Notes: generated from the sequence alone by a model not told the origin. A stretch of 20,164 bases of DNA from Bacillota bacterium (GCA_023416695.1 JAEZGY010000099.1:1-20164); one strand, 5' to 3'. Positions 7,426 to 16,654 are shown, counted from the first letter of the stretch. Translations and numbers: made by a program.

Positions 7426-8466
7426 ATGAAAAAAACTATAAGTCTTATTTTAGCTTTAATACTAATTTGTGTAGCTGCTATAGGGTGTTCTAATTCTGGA
7501 AACTCCACAAAAGAACCTCAGGCTAGTCCTACAGGAACTACAAATAACAATGGTAGTTCAACGAATAATCCTGACGATAAAAAGGATGAAAGTAAAGTAA
7601 TTGCAATTTCAATTAATAATTTAGATGCGTTTCAAACGCATATGTTAGAGTCCTATCAAGAGCAATGCCAAGCGAATGGATATAAATTAATTTATACTAA
7701 TGCATCAGGTGATATTCAGAAACAAATTAGTGATGTAGAATCCTTAATTGTACAAAATCCAGATGTAATTGGAATTCAAGCACTGGATTCAGAAGCTCTA
7801 GGAACAGCTGTAGATGCTTGTGAAGCTGCAGGCATACCAGTGGCATCCATTTTCTATGGAACTAAAAGTGATAAGGATGTTGAATTTGAGGCAGGTGTTT
7901 ACGAAAGAGGAGCGTTACAAGCAGAGGCAGTAAATAAGTACTTAAAAGATAATCCTGATAAAGTACTAAAGATTGGTTATGTATACGGTTCTATGGGTAT
8001 GGAAGCAGTACATGAGATTTTTAGAGGATTTGAAGAAAACTGTTTAAAATTACCAGAAAATGCTGGCAGAGTTGAACTTTTAGATTCAAAGGATGGAAAC
8101 TGGACAGCTGATAAGGCAATGGCTTTAACAGAAGACTGGATTCAAAGTTATCCTGATATGAACTGTATCATTACTCAAAATGATCCAATGGCAGTTGGTG
8201 CAGTTAGTGCCCTTACATCCGCAAATTATGATATGTCAAAGTACGTAGTTGTTGGTGGAGATTTGACTTTAGAAACCTCTAAGTTAATTAAAGAAGGAGA
8301 TATGTATGCATCAGTTATGATGAATATTCCTGAAATCGCAATTAAAGTTATCGACTATCTAGGGAAAATGGCTAAGGGCGAAGACATTGGCACTGCAGTT
8401 AATGTAAATATATCTGTGGCAATCACAAAAGAAAACGTTGAAGAGTACGAGAAGCTATTACAGTAA
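7426..8466 (+). CDS. Sugar ABC transporter substrate-binding lipoprotein
   Basis: A 346-residue periplasmic-binding-protein-like lipoprotein (Peripla_BP_4 / RbsB type), anchored outside the membrane, that captures the sugar and delivers it to the permease. Seen: a signal peptide (MKKTISLILALILICVA) with lipobox AAIGC, Cys21 being the lipidated residue; a Ser/Thr/Asn-rich linker to about residue 55; then the two-domain body starting VIAISINNLDAFQTHMLESY, with NPDVIGIQALDSEAL and CIITQNDPMAVGAV typical of the ribose/galactose-binding fold. First structural gene of the operon, controlled by promoter and operator O2. A hairpin follows it, usual where the binding protein is made in excess over its ATPase. 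Ligand unknown; family members bind pentoses, hexoses or inositols. Confidence 0.92.
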   Translation: MKKTISLILALILICVAAIGCSNSGNSTKEPQASPTGTTNNNGSSTNNPDDKKDESKVIAISINNLDAFQTHMLESYQEQCQANGYKLIYTNASGDIQKQISDVESLIVQNPDVIGIQALDSEALGTAVDACEAAGIPVASIFYGTKSDKDVEFEAGVYERGALQAEAVNKYLKDNPDKVLKIGYVYGSMGMEAVHEIFRGFEENCLKLPENAGRVELLDSKDGNWTADKAMALTEDWIQSYPDMNCIITQNDPMAVGAVSALTSANYDMSKYVVVGGDLTLETSKLIKEGDMYASVMMNIPEIAIKVIDYLGKMAKGEDIGTAVNVNISVAITKENVEEYEKLLQ

Positions 8467-8500
8467 CATATTAAAATATAGTTGAGTAAAAATAATACTA

Positions 8501-8545
8501 CAGCTATTCCTCGACACAATGGGTCATTGTGGAGAGGGATAGCTG
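8501..8545 (+). repeat. Intercistronic hairpin between binding-protein and ATPase genes
   Basis: CAGCTATTCCTC (8501-8512) pairs with GAGGGATAGCTG (8534-8545), with one G-T pair. After a 3x3 internal loop an inner ACAATG/CATTGT stem closes on a 3-base loop. No T-run follows, so it is more likely a 3'-end stabiliser or partial processing site that keeps the binding-protein mRNA abundant than a full terminator. Confidence 0.7.
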
Positions 8546-8564
8546 CTAATAATGGAGAACGAGA

Positions 8565-10061
8565 ATGACTTATAATGAAAATATATTAACAATGGATAAT
8601 ATAAGCAAAAGTTTTCCTGGTGTCAAAGCCTTGTCTAATGTATCACTTTCTTTGAACAAGGGGGAGGTAATGGCACTAGTAGGTGAAAATGGGGCTGGTA
8701 AGTCCACATTGATGAAAATACTTTTAGGCATGTATCCAATGGACTCTGGGACTATAACATTTGCAGGTAAAGAGTACAAACCTCAGAATCCTAATGATGC
8801 ATTAAGTAATGGAATATCTATGATTCACCAGGAATTATGTTTAATACCTACAATGACTGTTAGTGAAAATATTTGGATAGGCAGAGAAAAGAAATTTAAA
8901 ACACTTGGGATAATTAATGTTAAGAAGAGAAACAAAGAGACAAAGAAGTTGATGGACAAGTTAAATATACATATTGATCCTAATGCTTTAGTTAGTACGT
9001 TAAGTGTGGCAAACATGCAACTTGTTGAAGTGGCAAGGGCAGTATCTTACCAGTCAAAAATTATTATTATGGATGAGCCTACTTCGGCTTTGTCAGAAGC
9101 CGAGGTTAATTTATTATATCGAATTATTGAGGATCTTCGAAAAGAAGGTGTCTCTATCATCTTTATCTCTCATCTTTTAGATGAAATATTTAGAATATGT
9201 AACAGAGTAACTGTCTTAAGAGATGGACAGCTGATTGAAACATTAAATATCAAAGATGTGGATACACCATTATTAATTAAGCTTATTGCAGGAAGAGAAC
9301 TGTCAGAAATCTATCCGGAGCCTACTGCAACAATTGGGGATACAGTAATCGAAGTAGATAATCTAAACAGTATAGGTAAGTTTAAAAATATATCTTTCAA
9401 AGTAAGAAAGGGAGAGGTACTAGGTCTTTGCGGCTTAATGGGAGCTGGAAGAACAGAAATTGTAAGCGCAATATTTGGAATTGATAAATACGATTCTGGT
9501 AGTATCTTGCTTCAAGGAAAAAAGGTAGAGATTAGAAGCTCTGCCGATGCATTGAAAAATGGAATAGGTATGGTGACAGAGGACCGATCTAGAACAGGAA
9601 TCTTTGCAGGTTTAAGTGTTAGAGAGAATATTTCAATAGCATATTTGCGAGATATATGTAAATTAAAGTTTGTAAATAGTAAGAAAGAAAAGATTGATGT
9701 ACAAAAAATGACAAAACTCCTATCTGTTAAGACAGCAAACTCCAGTGTAAGAGTTGATTCACTAAGTGGAGGAAATCAGCAAAAAACAATAATTGCACGT
9801 TGGCTATTAACTAATCCTCAAGTTTTAATATTGGATGAACCTACAAGGGGTATTGATGTTGGGTCTAAATCTGAAATATATAAGTTAATTAATTCACTGG
9901 CAGAAGAAGGACTTGCAATTATTCTAGTGTCATCTGAGTTACCAGAGTTAATGGGTATTAGTAACAGAATACTTGTGGTAAAGGATGGAACAATTGTAGG
10001 AGAACAAAATCGAAACGAATTTAACCAAGAAGTACTGATTAAAAAAGCTTTTGGTGCTTAG
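8565..10061 (+). CDS. Sugar ABC transporter ATP-binding protein, double-domain RbsA/MglA type
   Basis: A 498-residue duplicated ATPase that drives sugar import on the cytoplasmic face. First half: Walker A GENGAGKST (residues 40-48), a signature region LSVANMQLVEVARA departing from LSGGQ, Walker B IIIMDEPTSAL. Second half: degenerate Walker A GLMGAGRTE (about 290-298, Lys replaced by Arg), intact signature LSGGNQQK (400-407) and Walker B LILDEPTRGIDVG. This asymmetry between the two sites is normal for the RbsA/MglA family. SD GGAGAACGAG precedes the ATG. The permease gene starts 32 bases after it. It works with the binding protein before it and the permease after it; there is no second permease gene, so the channel is presumably a homodimer. 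Confidence 0.95.
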   Translation: MTYNENILTMDNISKSFPGVKALSNVSLSLNKGEVMALVGENGAGKSTLMKILLGMYPMDSGTITFAGKEYKPQNPNDALSNGISMIHQELCLIPTMTVSENIWIGREKKFKTLGIINVKKRNKETKKLMDKLNIHIDPNALVSTLSVANMQLVEVARAVSYQSKIIIMDEPTSALSEAEVNLLYRIIEDLRKEGVSIIFISHLLDEIFRICNRVTVLRDGQLIETLNIKDVDTPLLIKLIAGRELSEIYPEPTATIGDTVIEVDNLNSIGKFKNISFKVRKGEVLGLCGLMGAGRTEIVSAIFGIDKYDSGSILLQGKKVEIRSSADALKNGIGMVTEDRSRTGIFAGLSVRENISIAYLRDICKLKFVNSKKEKIDVQKMTKLLSVKTANSSVRVDSLSGGNQQKTIIARWLLTNPQVLILDEPTRGIDVGSKSEIYKLINSLAEEGLAIILVSSELPELMGISNRILVVKDGTIVGEQNRNEFNQEVLIKKAFGA

Positions 10062-10093
10062 ATAAAACAGATATAAGAAAAGAGGATACAAAC

Positions 10094-11095
10094 ATGAATA
10101 CTAAGTCGGGTATTAGAGTTAAAGAATCATTAACGAATTTTTTGTTAGCTAATAAAGTTGTTGTTATTGTAATAGTTCTTGGAATAGTGATGTCAATTGC
10201 CAGCCCTAATTTTTTGACAGTTAGAAATTTATCTAATATATTTCGTCAAATTAGTATGTCTGCTATTATAGGTCTTGGATTTACCGTTGTAGTGGCATCA
10301 GGAGGTCTTGATTTATCCGTTGGTACAATGCTTGGCCTGGTAGGGGTAGTAATGGCAAAAGTTTCTTTGATAGATGGTGTACCAATATATTTGACATTAA
10401 TTATTGGAGTACTATTTGGAGGATTTCTAGGATATTTCAATGGTTTCTTATCAACAGTCTTTAAGTTAGATGCTTTTATAGTTACCTTAGCTACTCAGAT
10501 GATATTTAAGGGAGCGACATACTTGGTATGTGGCAATGATTCTATTGGTAACCTTTCAGATGAAGTTAAGTTTTTTGGACAAGGTCATATAGGGGTAGTT
10601 CCAGTTCCTTTGATTATTCTCATAATTGTAGGTGTAGTAATTGCTGTTATTCTTTATAGAACAGAGTTTGGTAGACATGCTATAGCAACTGGTGGAAATG
10701 CACAGGCTGCACGAGTGTCTGGCATTAATGTTAATAGAGTTAGAAGAGGAGTTTTTGCCTTAATGGGTGTTTGTGCAGCCATTGCAGCAATCATCATGAA
10801 CGGGCGCTTAGGGTCTGCTCAACAGACTGCAGGGCAAGGAATGGAAATGGATGCAATTGCAGCAGTAGTCCTAGGAGGAACTTCACTTGCAGGAGGAAAA
10901 GGAAACATTTTTGGTACAATTCTAGGATGTCTAGTGGTAGGAATGATCAACAATGGCTTAAACTTAGCCCATGTGGATACAAATTGGCAAATCGCCTCCA
11001 AGGGTATACTAATCATACTAGCTATATTACTAGATTCTCAGACAGATGTCTTACTTAAAAAGGTAAAGATGAGAAAGAGTAGAATAGATAAGTAG
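10094..11095 (+). CDS. Sugar ABC transporter permease, RbsC/MglC type
   Basis: A 333-residue polytopic inner-membrane protein (BPD_transp_2 family) forming the translocation channel. Hydrophobic segments are spread along the whole chain, first at about residues 20-40. The family block SGGLDLSVGTMLGLVG lies near residues 70-85, the ATPase-coupling loop GRHAIATGGNAQAARVSGI near 195-213, and a conserved GGTSLAGGKGNIFGTILG in the last third. SD AGAGGAT precedes the ATG. No terminator is seen in the 150 bases before the LacI gene at 11246, so read-through into the regulator and the second isomerase is likely. Confidence 0.94.
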   Translation: MNTKSGIRVKESLTNFLLANKVVVIVIVLGIVMSIASPNFLTVRNLSNIFRQISMSAIIGLGFTVVVASGGLDLSVGTMLGLVGVVMAKVSLIDGVPIYLTLIIGVLFGGFLGYFNGFLSTVFKLDAFIVTLATQMIFKGATYLVCGNDSIGNLSDEVKFFGQGHIGVVPVPLIILIIVGVVIAVILYRTEFGRHAIATGGNAQAARVSGINVNRVRRGVFALMGVCAAIAAIIMNGRLGSAQQTAGQGMEMDAIAAVVLGGTSLAGGKGNIFGTILGCLVVGMINNGLNLAHVDTNWQIASKGILIILAILLDSQTDVLLKKVKMRKSRIDK

Positions 11096-11245
11096 TATGG
11101 CGAAACAAAAAGGTTGTGTTTTTGGATACATAATGTACGTTACTAGTAGAAAATTGGTATAAATCACAAATTATTATGTAAAGACAAACATTACGAGTTG
11201 TGGTAAGATTTATATTAATTATAAGATGATTGGATTGATTTGCTT

Positions 11246-12253
11246 ATGAGTAATATTATAGATGTTGCAAAGTTAGCTGGAGTATCTGTGGCGACGGTCT
11301 CAAGGGTTATTAATGGGAATCAAAAAGTAAAACCGGATACAGAAAAACGTGTAAATGAAGCCATAAAGACACTTGGATACAAGCCGAACCTACAAGCAAG
11401 AAATTTAAGAAGGCTTGATACTGGGGTTATAATGGTAATGCTTCCTTTTTTGACAAATCCATTTTACTCCCGTATTTTAATGGGCATAAGTGATGAAGCA
11501 ATGAAGGTCAATTACCATGTTCTTATTTGTCAAACAAAAAACAATAAAAAATATGAAGAAGAATTTCTAAATATGCTACTTGAGAAAAAAGTAGATGGCG
11601 CAATACTGTTAACGACACAAAATAGCGAGAAGAAAGTTATAAAGTTATCAAAAAGTTATCCCATAATTCAATGTTGTGAATATTTGCAGGATTATAATAT
11701 TCCACATGTTTCAATTAATAATTATCAAGCGGCAAAAGATGTTATGAGATACCTAATTGATTCGGGACACAGTCGTATTGCTATGATAAGTAGTAAAAAT
11801 AAGGAAATATCAACGCAAGAGCGTGTTAAAGCATATCGCGATGAACTAGAAGCAGCAGGAATTCAATACAATGAAGAGTATTTTCAAGAAGCAGATGAAG
11901 AGTACAGCTTTAATAGTGCGCAAATCTGTGCGGATAAGCTTCTAGATTTACCTGAACGGCCTACAGCTATATTTTGTATATCTGATGTCATGGCGTTGAG
12001 TGTTGTACGAGTAGCAGAGCTACGTCGTATTAAAGTACCTGAGGAACTTTCTGTTGTGGGATTTGATAATGTGGAATACTCAACAATGTTTAATCCCACA
12101 ATCACAACCATAGATCAGCCATGTTATAAAATGGGCAAAAAAGCGATGCAAATGATGTATTCCTTGATTAATGATCCCGAGAATTTAGATGAGATGAGAG
12201 TCTTTCTAAAACATAATTTAATCGTACGTGAGAGCACATGTAAAATACAGTAG
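11246..12253 (+). CDS. LacI-family transcriptional regulator (1)
   Basis: A 335-residue repressor-type protein. The N-terminal helix-turn-helix NIIDVAKLAGVSVATVSRVIN is canonical, followed by a hinge region (NLQARNLRRLDTG) and a periplasmic-binding-protein-like sensor domain from about residue 60 (VIMVMLPFLTNPFYSRI ... VVGFDNVEYS). I start it at the ATG giving MSNIIDV; a TTG two codons upstream (11240) is an alternative, and the SD is weak for both. It lies directly behind the ABC permease and ahead of the second TIM-barrel enzyme, so it is the best candidate to bind O1 and O2 and respond to the imported sugar or a metabolite. No strong promoter of its own is visible in 11096-11245. Confidence 0.9.
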   Translation: MSNIIDVAKLAGVSVATVSRVINGNQKVKPDTEKRVNEAIKTLGYKPNLQARNLRRLDTGVIMVMLPFLTNPFYSRILMGISDEAMKVNYHVLICQTKNNKKYEEEFLNMLLEKKVDGAILLTTQNSEKKVIKLSKSYPIIQCCEYLQDYNIPHVSINNYQAAKDVMRYLIDSGHSRIAMISSKNKEISTQERVKAYRDELEAAGIQYNEEYFQEADEEYSFNSAQICADKLLDLPERPTAIFCISDVMALSVVRVAELRRIKVPEELSVVGFDNVEYSTMFNPTITTIDQPCYKMGKKAMQMMYSLINDPENLDEMRVFLKHNLIVRESTCKIQ

Positions 12254-12314
12254 AGTAGTTGAGATGAATTAAGTGCTCAAAGACCTACTGAAGATTATTA
12301 AATCGGAGGAAGTC

Positions 12315-13235
12315 ATGAAACTTGGGTTTGTAAGTGCTATTCTTGATAATAGTAGTTTTGAGGATATGATTAATATAGCTAGTGATTTAGGGTTTTCATC
12401 TGTAGAAGTGGCGTGTTGGCCTCAAGGGCAATCTGAAAGAAGATATGCTGGAGTGAGCCATATTGATGTAGGTAGAGTGCTAGAGGATAAAGAGTATTCC
12501 AGCTATATTCTGAACTATTGTGCAGAAAAGAGTATTCAGATTTCATCTCTTGCATACTATCCTAACCCACTGGATAGTGATTTGTTAAAGAGGGAAGCTA
12601 CCGTAAATCATTTAAAGAATGTTATTAGGGCAAGTGCTGATCTGGGGATAGGGTTGGTAACAACCTTTATTGGAAGAGACCAGACTAAGACTGTGGAGGA
12701 AAACCTAGAACTTGTTAAAGAGATCTGGCCTCCGATTATAGAACTTGCTGAAGAAGTGAATGTTAAGATTGCCATTGAAAACTGTCCAATGTTATTTGGA
12801 GAGGATCAATGGCCAGGTGGACAAAATTTATTTACAACGCCATCTATTTGGAAGAGAGTCTTTGAGGTTTTGCCAAGCAAGAATCTTGGTATAAATTATG
12901 ATCCTTCTCACTTTATTTGGCAAATGATTGACTATGTCAAACCTCTTTATGAATTTAAAGATAAAATATTCCACGTTCACTTTAAGGATATAAAGATATA
13001 TAGGGATAAGATGGATGACTATGGAATAATGGCATATCCTCTTTCCTATATGTCACCAAAGCTACCTGGATTAGGAGATGTAGATTGGGGGAGATACGTA
13101 AGTGCTCTACTAGATATCGGATATGGTGGTCATGGGTGTATAGAGGTGGAAGATAGAGCATTTGAAGGGTCTAAGGAAAAGGTAATAAAGAGTCTCAAAT
13201 TAAGTAAGCAATATATGGAACAGTTTGTAATTTAG
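12315..13235 (+). CDS. Sugar phosphate isomerase/epimerase family TIM-barrel protein (2)
   Basis: A 306-residue xylose-isomerase-like TIM-barrel protein. The start is the ATG with GGAGG 5 bases upstream; a GTG at 12273 would add 14 residues without a good SD. Metal-ligand-like positions seen: Glu155 (AIENCP), Asp196/His199 (NYDPSHF), His220/His222 (FHVHFKD) and Glu277 (IEVED), a complete set for a divalent-metal enzyme. Other landmarks are EVACWPQGQ near residue 33 and GLGDVDWGRYVSALLDIGYGG near the end, common in sugar-catabolic members. It is only distantly like the first TIM-barrel protein in this window, so the two probably catalyse different steps. Last gene of the plus-strand set, followed by a long hairpin. 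Possible roles are keto-sugar epimerase, dehydratase or glycoside lyase. Confidence 0.85.
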   Translation: MKLGFVSAILDNSSFEDMINIASDLGFSSVEVACWPQGQSERRYAGVSHIDVGRVLEDKEYSSYILNYCAEKSIQISSLAYYPNPLDSDLLKREATVNHLKNVIRASADLGIGLVTTFIGRDQTKTVEENLELVKEIWPPIIELAEEVNVKIAIENCPMLFGEDQWPGGQNLFTTPSIWKRVFEVLPSKNLGINYDPSHFIWQMIDYVKPLYEFKDKIFHVHFKDIKIYRDKMDDYGIMAYPLSYMSPKLPGLGDVDWGRYVSALLDIGYGGHGCIEVEDRAFEGSKEKVIKSLKLSKQYMEQFVI

Positions 13236-13245
13236 AGTTATACAT

Positions 13246-13290
13246 AAAAACAGATGGCTGCAAATCTAAGATTTGCAGCCATCTGTTTTT
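13246..13290. terminator. Long bidirectional terminator between convergent operons
   Basis: A perfect inverted repeat with 22-base arms (13246-13267 and 13269-13290) around a single central base; in RNA about 20 bp would pair with a small loop. The core is ACAGATGGCTGC, with A-runs on one side and T-runs on the other. T-tails follow on both strands, so it ends the plus-strand operon and the minus-strand Gfo/Idh operon. Confidence 0.92.
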
Positions 13291-13305
13291 TTATAGGGCG
13301 ATTAT

Positions 13306-14352
13306 CTATTCAAATTTTACAGAGGATTTTGTATTTGAGGATTTCCAAGAAGCTTCCATTAAAGCTAACACACGACGTACCTGTTCTGGTTTTACTATGA
13401 GTTCGGCTTTGTTATTGATTACTTGAATATAATTGATAAAAAAGTCATTCCATTCACCGGATACTGTAGGAAGGTCTTCTGAGTTAATGAGTCCATCAGG
13501 CTCAGTGGAGAATGTCCTGGTAGGCCCAGAGTTAATGTTGGTTGGTTGTTCTGGAAGCTTTTCTAACATTCCATTACTTCGATAAATTGTTCCTTGCCCT
13601 AAGAAATTCTCTATAATTAAAGTCCCTTTATCTCCAGCAACATACCACCGAGGTACTGGCTTTAACATAAAGGTGCCTAATTCTATTGATGCTGTATGGC
13701 CGTCTTCAAAATGAAATACTAATCTATAATAATCGTCTACTTCCTTGTTAACAATAGTTCTTATATCAGCAGAAACGCTAGTAACTTTTGCTGGGATTAA
13801 GTCTAAAATCTGATCGATTAGGTGAACACCCCAATCATACATCATGCCTCCACCATATTTTTTACACACATGCCAATCATGAACAAGGCCAAAGAATCCA
13901 TACAAGCTAGATTGAATATGAAAAACATTGCCTAGTAAGTTTTCTTTAAGAGCCTTTTTAACAATTAGATAATCTTTATCCCAACGGCGATTCTGATGTA
14001 CAGTAAAAATAACGGAGTTTTTTTGGGCAGAATCATATATTGTGTCGAATTCAACTAAATTCATAGCAACAGGTTTTTCTACAATAATATTTTTATGAGC
14101 GCATGTTGCATCAACTGCAATTTGACAGTGAAGATGATTTGGAACGCTAATAAGTACGGTCTCTACATTAGGATCCTTAAGTAAATCATGGTAATCTGAA
14201 TAAGTTGAGATACCATTTTCTATATTAGTCAGTTTGGAAGTGTCAATATCACAGATAGCAGTAACTCTGATGTTATCTAGTTGACCTGCATGGTTATAAT
14301 GCCATTTGCCCATAAATCCGAAACCAATAATACCAAGTTTTAATTCTTTCAT
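13306..14352 (-). CDS. Gfo/Idh/MocA-family oxidoreductase (1)
   Basis: A 348-residue NAD(P)-dependent dehydrogenase-type protein. The start is the ATG giving MKELKLGIIGFGFMG, with GGAGG 7 bases upstream; an in-frame ATG at 14370 lacks an SD. N-terminal Rossmann fold with GFGFMG at about residues 9-14; catalytic-lysine motif Glu92-Lys93-Pro94; then YDWGVHLIDQ, holding the family Asp/His pair, near residues 180-190. C-terminal alpha/beta domain with a beta-sheet face (VDDYYRLVFHFEDGHTASIELG). The family oxidises or reduces sugar and polyol hydroxyls, often at C3 of glucosides or on inositols. Second of two such genes in a minus-strand operon led by a LacI-like regulator, 74 bases after the preceding gene. 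Confidence 0.9.
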   Translation of the reverse strand: MKELKLGIIGFGFMGKWHYNHAGQLDNIRVTAICDIDTSKLTNIENGISTYSDYHDLLKDPNVETVLISVPNHLHCQIAVDATCAHKNIIVEKPVAMNLVEFDTIYDSAQKNSVIFTVHQNRRWDKDYLIVKKALKENLLGNVFHIQSSLYGFFGLVHDWHVCKKYGGGMMYDWGVHLIDQILDLIPAKVTSVSADIRTIVNKEVDDYYRLVFHFEDGHTASIELGTFMLKPVPRWYVAGDKGTLIIENFLGQGTIYRSNGMLEKLPEQPTNINSGPTRTFSTEPDGLINSEDLPTVSGEWNDFFINYIQVINNKAELIVKPEQVRRVLALMEASWKSSNTKSSVKFE

Positions 14353-14426
14353 GATGATTCCTCCATACATGATATATTTAGATGGTGATAAATTAATTTG
14401 TTAGTGGTGATGCGTTTATGTAAGTA

Positions 14427-15539
14427 CTATGAGAAAAGAATCTCTTTGCCATCCATAGAAGATTGGTAAATGGCTTCTAGTATCTGAGTTACCACAAAGG
14501 CTTGCTCAGGTTTTACTAAAGGCTCCCCGTCTTCAATGATAGCAGTTAACCATTGTTTGGCCTCTACTACACCAGGCTCGTTTTCGTTACCACCAAAATA
14601 GGCTACATTACCCATGGTGTTTAAAGTTTCATTTGTTAACATTCCATTATGTCCACGATTTATGATTAGTTCATCCTTTGGATGGCTAAGTCCTGAATGA
14701 ATCTCAGCACCAGCTTTTGTTCCACAAAGAGTGGTTGAAGCCTCTCTGGATTCTAGCATATTAATGGCCCATGCTGCCTGTATGGATATTGTAGCTCCGT
14801 TCTCCATCTTGATAAATCCAAAGGCTGAATCTTCTACCTCATATGTTTCTGGATCCCAAGGACCAAAAATGTTGCCCTCTGTTGCTTGTGTAAGTCCTCC
14901 CAGTTTATAAAATACACTTCCTGTAACAGAGACTGGTTTATAGTTATCCATCATCCATAACGTCATATCAAGGGAGTGAGTACCGATGTCAATTAATGGG
15001 CCACCTCCCTGTAGAGCTTTATTTGGGAATACACCCCAGGTTGGTACGCCGCGTCTACGGATAGCGCGGGCTTCTCCATAGTAAATATCACCAAGTTCGT
15101 TATTTTTACAGGCCTTATACAGTAGCTGCACCTCCGGACGGAAGCGATTTTGATATCCAATGGTGAACTTCTTTCCACTAGATTTCCATGCATCAATCAT
15201 TCTTTTGGCATCTTTGGTTGAAGAAGCCATAGGTTTTTCACACATTACATGTTTGCCTGCCGCAAATGCATCTACTACAATTTCACAGTGGGAGACATTA
15301 GGGGTTAGGACATGAACAACATCGATTGCCTCATTTGCTAATAATTCTTTATAATCGGTGTAGACAAGTGCAGAGCCTGTACCGTATTCCTTAGCAGCAT
15401 TTATAGCGCGATCCTCAATAATATCACAGAAGCCAATAATGTCACATAGTTCTGCATTTGCTTTTAAGCTTGGAAGGTGTTTCGTATTGGCAATTCCTCC
15501 ACAACCAATAATTCCAATTTGTAATTTCTTGTTTTCCAT
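14427..15539 (-). CDS. Gfo/Idh/MocA-family oxidoreductase (2)
   Basis: A 370-residue dehydrogenase of the same superfamily as its neighbour but clearly diverged from it. Rossmann motif GIIGCGGIANTKHLPSL near the N-terminus, Glu101-Lys102-Pro103 carrying the catalytic lysine, and IDIGTHSLDMTLWMM with the Asp/His pair near residues 180-195. The SD (GGAG, 8 bases before the ATG) supports the start. It lies 26 bases downstream of the LacI-like gene and 74 bases upstream of the other oxidoreductase, so all three are probably one transcript. Two dehydrogenases together suggest an oxidation at one carbon and a later reduction after epimerisation, or activity on two related sugars. This is inference from context. 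Confidence 0.9.
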   Translation of the reverse strand: MENKKLQIGIIGCGGIANTKHLPSLKANAELCDIIGFCDIIEDRAINAAKEYGTGSALVYTDYKELLANEAIDVVHVLTPNVSHCEIVVDAFAAGKHVMCEKPMASSTKDAKRMIDAWKSSGKKFTIGYQNRFRPEVQLLYKACKNNELGDIYYGEARAIRRRGVPTWGVFPNKALQGGGPLIDIGTHSLDMTLWMMDNYKPVSVTGSVFYKLGGLTQATEGNIFGPWDPETYEVEDSAFGFIKMENGATISIQAAWAINMLESREASTTLCGTKAGAEIHSGLSHPKDELIINRGHNGMLTNETLNTMGNVAYFGGNENEPGVVEAKQWLTAIIEDGEPLVKPEQAFVVTQILEAIYQSSMDGKEILFS

Positions 15540-15565
15540 ATAAATTCTCCTTTTTTAATTTCGGG

Positions 15566-16561
15566 TTAGGTTGAGCTTCGAATAATTAAATCCGTTTGCA
15601 TTAATAGTTTCTTTGAGACAACTGCTTTTCCTTGAATAAGATCGACTAATATATGACATGCTGTACTTCCAATGGCATATAACGGTTGGCTTATGGTAGT
15701 AATTGGGGGATTAGTTATCACAGAAATATCAGTGTTATCAAAGCCGATTATAGCAACATCTTTAGGGACATCTAAACCAACCGTTTTAGCAGCATGAATA
15801 ACTGCAGCAGCATATATGTCAGATACAGTAAATATAGCATCAGGACGATTTGGGGAGGAGAACATCTTTAATGCCATTGTGAATGCTATATTATAATCCG
15901 TCTTGTCTAAATGAAAGACTAAATCATCAGTATAAGGAAGAGAACACTGTTCTAGCCCATCCCTGTAACCTTCTTCTCGTTTAGCTCCGTATACGGTATC
16001 ACATGTGGAATTAAAAAAAGCAATTCGACGGTGTCCGATGGAATATAGGTAGTTGACTGCATTTTTTGCAGCCTTATAATCATCGATTGCCACAGCGGGG
16101 TAAGGAAGGTGGTCGTCATAATCACAGCATTGAACTACGGGTAAACTTGGGCTAATGAATTGTGTTAATTTGTTGATATGTACGGATTGATCCAGAGATA
16201 TTAAGCCACGAATATAGGGTGAAGATAATCGATGCAATTCTTTATGAAAGTTATTATCTAAACACGATTGAGTAATGACTAGATTATAACCGTAGCCGAA
16301 TGCTGTATCTTGAGCGCCGTCTATAATCTCGTTATAAATAGGATTGTTTAGATGGGGCACAACTAGTGCAATTAATTGATTGTTAAGATGGCCTCTCTTT
16401 TGCAAGGATAACATCTTCTTATTAAAACCTAGGTTGTCTGAAATTCTTTTTGCCTTATTAGAGGTTACAACAGATTCGTTTCCTGTATGTTTGCTTACTC
16501 TTTTTTCGGTGGACTTTGATACATCAGAAGGTTTCATTATCTCTTGAAGTGTTAATTCCAT
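15566..16561 (-). CDS. LacI-family regulator with an atypical DNA-binding head (2)
   Basis: A 331-residue protein with a full LacI-type sensor domain (from about residue 60: LIALVVPHLNNPIYNEII ... IIGFDNTDISVITNPPITTISQP). The N-terminal 55 residues align with a LacI helix-turn-helix in length, but the recognition segment is abnormal: where canonical proteins have VSxxTVSR(V/A)(L/I)N, this one has VSKSTEKRVSKH, and the usual DVA before it is EIM. The hinge (KKMLSLQKRGHL) is also odd. SD AAAGGAA lies upstream of the ATG and its promoter is just beyond. It heads the operon with both Gfo/Idh genes and is divergent from a canonical LacI gene. It may bind DNA with changed specificity, act as a sugar-sensing partner, or be decaying. 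No frameshift is seen. Confidence 0.82.
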   Translation of the reverse strand: MELTLQEIMKPSDVSKSTEKRVSKHTGNESVVTSNKAKRISDNLGFNKKMLSLQKRGHLNNQLIALVVPHLNNPIYNEIIDGAQDTAFGYGYNLVITQSCLDNNFHKELHRLSSPYIRGLISLDQSVHINKLTQFISPSLPVVQCCDYDDHLPYPAVAIDDYKAAKNAVNYLYSIGHRRIAFFNSTCDTVYGAKREEGYRDGLEQCSLPYTDDLVFHLDKTDYNIAFTMALKMFSSPNRPDAIFTVSDIYAAAVIHAAKTVGLDVPKDVAIIGFDNTDISVITNPPITTISQPLYAIGSTACHILVDLIQGKAVVSKKLLMQTDLIIRSST

Positions 16562-16654
16562 ACGCTTAAATTCCTTTCTTAAACTGTAATAACTAATAGG
16601 TTCTTAAAGTAAAAATGAAAGCATTAAATATTATTACATGAAAATTATGAAAAT

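Noticed and set aside
10771..11058. 95-codon ORF inside the permease gene
   Set aside because: Out-of-frame shadow of the ABC permease, with improbable Cys/Ser/Arg-rich composition.
11160..11200. Third ATGTAA operator upstream of the LacI gene (ATGTAAAGAC...ACATTACG)
   Set aside because: Only one half-site fits; the second arm is at the wrong spacing.
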